From positions 5,953,878 to 6,017,877 of the forward strand of contig NC_135174.1 in NCBI RefSeq assembly GCF_041146795.1: 64,000 nucleotides of DNA, given 5' to 3'. Source of the stretch: Maylandia zebra (lineage: Eukaryota; Chordata; Actinopteri; Cichliformes; Cichlidae). The translations under genes and the position numbers were made by a program. The notes below the pieces were generated by a model. That model saw nothing but the letters and a program-made list of their open reading frames with translations, ran no database searches and was not told the origin of the DNA. This document shows, piece by piece, positions 58,537 through 64,000 of the stretch; the first letter of the stretch is position 1, and each line of letters begins with the position of its first letter.

Positions 58537-60094
58537 TAAACCCTGTATAGTAGTTATTTAATTCACTTTTGCTTCTTTTGTTCAATTCACAAAGGCCACT
58601 TTTCTCTAACTCATTAATTCACTTTAAACAAAAACACATCAAACACACGCTGGTGAGCTGAAGAGCACTCCCTCGTGGTTTGCGTGGAAAGATAAATGGG
58701 CGGAGCTGTTCTGTTTAGGCCCTTTTGGATAACATGACGCTTCTGATACCTGAATCTTGTAACAGCTCCTGTAGTGTAAACACTACGCAGGGCTTCCCCC
58801 GCATGTCACTGCAAGTTCACACCGTACAGGTTCTCTCTCGTGTGGACTCGTTTACTTGCACTTCACTGGATAGGCTATCCATCTTATCGTGAGCAGGAAA
58901 GAATCCGCCTGTAGGCCAAGGTCAGGCTTTCTCAGTACATAGGAAGAGAACAGAAGGGCTTAAGATCTAGTAATCAGATCCCCGGCTGGAGAAGGAGGAG
59001 TGACACCTGCAAGCAGGAGACTTAAGAAAGCTTTACAGCCCATACCTCACAAACTTACCTAACAGTAGTTAAGTCAGTGCTGCTGTTTGCGGAACAATTA
59101 AAAATGCCTTTACTACACACAAATCTCCCTTTCTTTCACTATCTCCAAAACAGAAAACAACACATCTGCTGTGTTATGAGCCAAAATAAAGCAGAGCTCT
59201 GTGCTTATGTTGACTCTGACGTCTATGATTTGACCAGAACTGACCTGCTGGAAATGCACTGCATGACTCTGGTATTTTAATCAGTTTTGACAAAAACATT
59301 AGCTTACACAGCTTAATCAGAGGTGCCAATAGCAGAATTCATATATTACTGAGTGGAAAAAAACTAAACTGAAGTTGGCTGTGTTGGTTGGTGGAACATC
59401 TGATGTGGTGTGCACATTTAAACACAGATCCAAAGGGCTGAGACAATTAAGGATAATTTGGTGGACAAAAAGGGTGGATGGATTGACAGCTAGTTGTTTT
59501 TCTATAAAAGTTGCAAAAATTTTAAATTAAAGATTTTAATTTATTACAGTGTGGAGTTACATATACTCCTGGGTGTGTTCAACAGATTGACAGGTGACAG
59601 GAATTGATGTATGCTGGTGGTTTTAACAGAGAACTTCACAGCTCAGTATCTCAGCATGACCAAACACTACAAATTTTAAACAACAGACTCGTGTGACTTT
59701 TTCCATCATTGTGGAACATTTTCATGCTGCAGTATTTTGTTTAGTTGTTTTTACCTTTCTTTACTTTTTTTTTTTTTTTACAGTGTAAGAAAAAACTCTT
59801 GTTGTAAAGACAGTTGGGAGTAATGAACACTGTTTAAAAAAAAACTTTCAGCCATAGGTAGCTTTCATAAATATTCAGAGGCAATAAAAGCCACCTAGCC
59901 ACGCTGAAATGCCGTTGAGTGGGTTGCCATGACAACACCAGAAGCTGGTATGTGAAATCTTCATTTTGATTTCTGTTTATTTTCTTTTTGTTTATTTTAT
60001 ATTTGTGTACAATTATAGTGAAACACCACAAGATAATTTACAAGTTTATGGATGCATTTCTTTAAATAAATTTTTTCTGATAAAATTGTTGTCG

Positions 60095-60185
60095 AACAGT
60101 CCCCGCCCCCGTGAGTCACAGGAACCGGAAGTTGTGAGCGGGAGAGGCAGAACGATAACACGGCAGACTTCAACAGTAGAATTAT
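60095..60185. promoter_or_regulatory. Possible TATA-less promoter-like patch
   Basis: CCCCGCCCCC (GC box type) at about 60103 and ACCGGAAGTTG (ETS core) at about 60124 in an otherwise AT-rich region. No transcript or exon could be attached. Confidence 0.25.
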
Positions 60186-60841
60186 GAGCATTAACTTTGC
60201 TAAGCACTTACGTACTCTGTTAAAGGGAACACGTTTCTGAGATGGATGTCATATGTAAAATTGAAATGATTTTATTTCTCTCTGTTTTTCACGATGCTTC
60301 AGCATTGTGAGAGGAAAATAAACTGAAATGTGGACGTTAGTATGAAGCGTGTTTTTTTGACCAGAGTAGATACACTAGCAGTGTTTGATTCTGAGGTTAA
60401 TTCTTAAGGCACAGAGGTGCATCTATTTTTATGTGGCGAACCAAATGTTGGCGTGGAGTGGATATTCTGAAGCAAAATCTAGGCTCTGATTGTTCACACA
60501 CAGCAACACTGAGCAGCAGAGGAAATATTCAGGCATGCTCAGTAGCTGTACTTCTGCAAGGAGCCTGCTTTTTGGGCACTTATTTGGAATGTATTTGTTA
60601 AAGCTTTGATTCCTGTAAATAAGATAATAACTGCAATATTCAGTAAAAGTATTTTGACTTCCGCTTTCCTTTCTTTGACTTGGCTCAGAATGCAGAAATC
60701 CGCAAATGAGCAGAGTGTAACTGCACAGAAGGGACGTTCAATTCATTTTTGTGTAGCTAACGCTGAATCACACCAGCAGTTGCTTCAAGCCGCTACGTAC
60801 TTTAAGGTAAAGAGTATACTTGAGAAAATTCCACCAATCAG

Positions 60842-61012
60842 TTGGCCCCTTATGAGCAAGCACTTTGTTAGGGTAAGAAGGAAAAACTCCCTTTTTACAG
60901 GATTAAACGTCAGGCAGAACCAGGCTCGGGGATGGGCATTCATCTGCTATGACTGTTTGGGGAGTGAGGGGAAAGAGAAAAGAAGAAAGCAAGAGCAAAG
61001 AGAGAGAAGGCA
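60842..61012 (-). mobile_element. Diverged non-autonomous tail element fragment
   Basis: CCCCTTATGAGCAAGCACTT, GGAAAAACTCCCTTTTTACA and CAGAACCAGGCTCGGGGA match the family at 35675 and 40196 with many changes. A further, more diverged stretch (AACAGAACCAGGAAAG) appears near 61616. Confidence 0.65.
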
Positions 61013-62479
61013 GAAATGTAACATTCTGTACTGATACAGAAACCACATGGCAGTGGTACTGAAACCACATCAGAGTACCACAGGAGCACCCACAGAAGTG
61101 TGAGCCTATAGTTGCATAACTAAGGGATGATTCAGGGATACCCAATTCAGCCAAAGTTGTATCAGACTGTTAGGTACAAGTATGCACTGTGCACATAATT
61201 TAACTGATGCTGAACCACTCTTGATATACAGTACATGCATTAACGCAATCAGACGGACAAACTGATAAATAATGTGGTACGCTTCAGATCATGAACCATT
61301 TCTCTGGCCTTTTTTGTGTGTGTGTAATCAGTGCTTTGCAGCTTGTTCTAAATCCTCAGGAAGTATCTGTGGAGTTGGACAATGAAGCAATCACGCTTCA
61401 AACGAGTTTTATAAGAGAACATTTGAAGACATTATGTCTCAGGTGGTTTATACAGAGCTTGACATGTTTGCCAATAGCTGCATACTCCATCACAGGGCCA
61501 TACATAGGTAAAGCTGAAACACTTTTCGAGATTGTCTACCTTTCAGTTCATTTAATTTCAGTTGTTTTATAGGAGGAACAACAACAGGAAGAACATCCTT
61601 TTAACAAGAAGGCCTTCAACAGAACCAGGAAAGTGCAGCCATGTGCCATATCTGGTTGGAGATCAGAAGAAATGTGAGAATGACAGAATACTAGGACTCG
61701 CTGATTTGACTTGGCCCATACATGAGCTTAAGGTCACAATACCTCAAACAGAGTTTATCTGTAGGACAGGAAAATGTATTTTATAATAACCTTTTAAGCA
61801 TGTTGAACCAGTCCAAGAGGAAGTGTAACAGGTTTACGAGGTGGAAGGAAGATTTAAGGACTTTTATTTAAATACCTTTCCAGTCATACAGGTTTGAAGA
61901 TATATTTGTTAGGTGTCCTCCAGCACACATTCGTTTTCTGAAATACACCATCACTTGAGGCTGCTTTTAAAAACAAGTGTTTATTTACCATTCATCAATT
62001 TCGCATACAGTGCACTAAAAGGACTTAAATATTTTTTTAAACATCTCGGAGAGCTTGCTTTGTGTGGATTTAGGTTGTCTTCACTCTCTTCATCTAATAG
62101 CCTGATGCTGACATCAGAGCTCTGTGTGGGCCATACCATCTGTTGCAGGATAAGATTTTTATGACTCTTGCTGCATGTTTTCTAGTGGTTGTCATGCTGC
62201 AGAATGAATGCGGGACCAGTCTGGAGCACTTCACAATATGATCTCAGTGAAGATAATGTGAGCAACCCAAGCCCTCTTATCCTGGCCACAAAAAAATCTA
62301 AGTCAAAACCTTTTTAAAAAAAAAACCAAAACATAACTACAAACTGTTATCGCGTGTAAACCCTAATGATCTGACTCGGAAGCTAAGCATTATTCAATAC
62401 TGTCGAGTCATGTTGACTGTGCACGGTAAAAGTGAGACAGGGAGCAGCAAAAGGGGTGGAGCTCCGCAATATGTACAAC

Positions 62480-62860
62480 CTTTTACTGTCACTAAATCCT
62501 CCAGCGAACTACTTCTCGAGCTGACTCTGGATGACTTCTCTCGTGGCAGTGCGGAAGTACCGGAGCAGTAACTGCGCGAGTCGGTCCACGCCGTGAAGAG
62601 AGAGGGGAGCGCGATACAGACACCCGAACCAACTCCGCTACAGTGCACTCGTATGTGTGGCATGTGACGGTTAGAGAGCGTCCAGTTACGAGAAGGAACA
62701 GGAAAGCAGGTCGTTTGGCTACAAAGAGCTCGACCTGTAGAAACTGTAGAAGGTGCACGCAGAGCTCTCCGGTGGTTCCCCGCCTCCCGCTGTGACCGAG
62801 ATGGAGCGGTTGTGCGGACCAAAGCTTCCGTTCTGGGTGAGTACCCTTCTGCGCTCGGTG
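62480..62860. promoter_or_regulatory. CpG-rich segment, candidate promoter
   Basis: CpG dinucleotides are clearly denser here than in the rest of the window, typical of a vertebrate promoter. It contains the possible first exon at 62801. The 176-codon minus-strand ORF across it is best explained by base composition. Confidence 0.5.
62801..62836 (+). CDS. Possible first coding exon of an unidentified gene
   Basis: ATG in a good context (GACCGAGATGG) opens MERLCGPKLPFW and is followed by a near-perfect donor GTGAGT. The gene is not recognised. If spliced to the next plausible acceptor (63901), the frame would stop quickly, so this may instead be an upstream ORF in a 5' UTR or join an exon beyond the window. 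Confidence 0.3.
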
Positions 62861-63519
62861 GTTTGTCATGAACATCGGGGTATACTGCAGAATACTCCCC
62901 TACCCCGGTGTATAGTTCGTTCACTACCAGGTGGTTTTGAACAGTGTTATGTCACCGGCTGCTCTTGTTTTCTTTCCGTCGCAGCTGTCTATAAATAAGC
63001 TTTTTCCCACCTAATAGCATTTACCGGTTTAATAAGCTCACAGTTAATGACACGGCGAACTGCGTGTTTTCGGTTTAGAGAAGTCGGTCACTCGTGCAAA
63101 AGAACACCTCATACATTGGATAAGTACCTGTCAACTTCTGTTTAATGGCTCTTGCGGCACTCCTTAGACATGTCGGGGTCTTTAAACTTCTCTAACAGTC
63201 CATAAACAGTAGCAAGATGATCGAATGGGCAAGAGCTACTAAATAGCTTGCTACATTAGCCTCACTGGGAATAAAGGAGGGATAAACTCACAGTTAAGCA
63301 TCAGCACTAATCATTTTCCCACTGGGAATATTTTGGTGACTCTGTTTTTTCCCCTTCTGCTGTTGATGATGCGACACTGAGGAAACTGAGGTCATGCTCG
63401 GTGTAGTGCGTCGTTTGTCTTATACTTGCAGGTTTAATGCCATAAAACATGATTGCAGCTCCTAATGTAAACACGGTTCAGAGTTTCATTTCCCCCGCTT
63501 TAATGTTAGGAATGCGGAG

Positions 63520-63690
63520 CGGGCAGAAGTGCAGACATTCTGTACTTAAGTAGAAGTACAGAATGTCTGTACTGTTAAAAAAATACTCCAGTAAAAGTAT
63601 AAATAATGATTCATCTTCTTTACTCAAGTAAAAGTGAAAAAATACAAGTTCTGAAATGTACACAAAATAAGAAAATAAAAGTAGCTCCTT
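63520..63690. repeat. Fish dispersed repeat with TACTTAAGTA words
   Basis: CTGTACTTAAGTAGAAGTAC and ATACTCCAGTAAAAGTAT are words of an abundant fish repeat, probably a non-autonomous DNA element. Confidence 0.5.
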
Positions 63691-63901
63691 AAAGAATATT
63701 TTTTCCAACTATTTGTACACAAAGCTAATTGAACCTTGTGTTATATTAATAGTTGCCTGAAAAAAAAGTTGCCTGAATTTTAATTCTAATAAATACACTC
63801 AGTTTGAATCAGTAAGTGTAACAAGAATAGAGAAAAAGAAGGAAATGTTATAAAAAAGTGGCGTTTTTTTATGTTGCCTACATTGACTTTGCCTCTTAAC
63901 A

Positions 63902-64000
63902 GGAAAATGCGTAGAGAAGAGGTTAAAGCAGTTTCAGCAGGTGGAGAACCCAATAAATCTGTTGTAGTGGCTCAGTGTGAGGAAAAGAATCACAACTCTC
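63902..64000 (+). other. Possible exon start at the window edge
   Basis: Acceptor tttgcctcttaacag at 63887-63901, then an open frame with ATG at 63906 (MRREEVKAVSAGGEPNKSVV) running off the window. Could be the coding start of the gene whose CpG promoter lies at 62.5-62.9 kb. Short, so chance is possible. Confidence 0.3.

Noticed and set aside
62394..62924. 176-codon minus-strand ORF
   Set aside because: Lies over a CpG-rich promoter-like segment, has no domain pattern, and overlaps other long open frames in the same GC-rich stretch.

Overview
This is vertebrate nuclear DNA, almost certainly from a ray-finned (percomorph, possibly cichlid-like) fish. The genes are split by canonical GT-AG introns, several introns are only 75-91 bp, dinucleotide repeats are common, and the mobile elements are typical of teleosts: RTE- and L2-like LINEs, a Gmr1-type LTR retrotransposon, hAT DNA transposons and Penelope-like elements. 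There are no prokaryotic features.

The one complete protein-coding gene is radil (Ras-associating and dilute domain protein, a Rap1 effector). It lies on the minus strand from 55607 (ATG) down to 21865 (TGA). I assembled 19 coding exons by hand; every junction is GT-AG and all phases agree, giving 1269 codons plus stop in the order RA, FHA, DIL, PDZ. Its introns hold most of the mobile elements of the right two thirds: an L2 LINE in intron 1, several non-autonomous elements sharing one 3' tail in introns 5 and 11, a 202-codon membrane-protein ORF beside an RTE fragment in intron 13, a Penelope-like element split by a solo LTR in intron 15, and an LTR-like block in intron 17. The acceptor of exon 14 abuts a 53-bp CA/TG microsatellite.

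The left end (about 1-7.6 kb) is a graveyard of minus-strand gene pieces: one clade-B serpin exon, five exons from the C-terminal half of a KIF1-type kinesin carrying two frameshifts, two exons of a transposon-derived integrase gene, and exon 1 of a cytosolic sulfotransferase without its partners. From 8.3 to 12.3 kb there is decayed repeat material, including a gag fragment. From 12796 to 19415 sits a 6.6-kb Gmr1-like retrotransposon with integrase before reverse transcriptase, 5-bp target duplications, and a hAT element nested in its 5' LTR with a perfect 8-bp duplication.

To the right of radil, 56-62 kb is largely non-coding, with an LTR-like promoter/poly(A) block near 57.3 kb and an 82-bp AT repeat. 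A CpG-rich segment at 62.5-62.9 kb carries a possible first exon of an unidentified plus-strand gene that would continue beyond the window. I found no rRNA, tRNA, CRISPR array or operon, and no convincing new defence-like or signalling system. The best candidates for follow-up are the splice-site microsatellite, the orphan-exon cluster and the intact 202-codon ORF.
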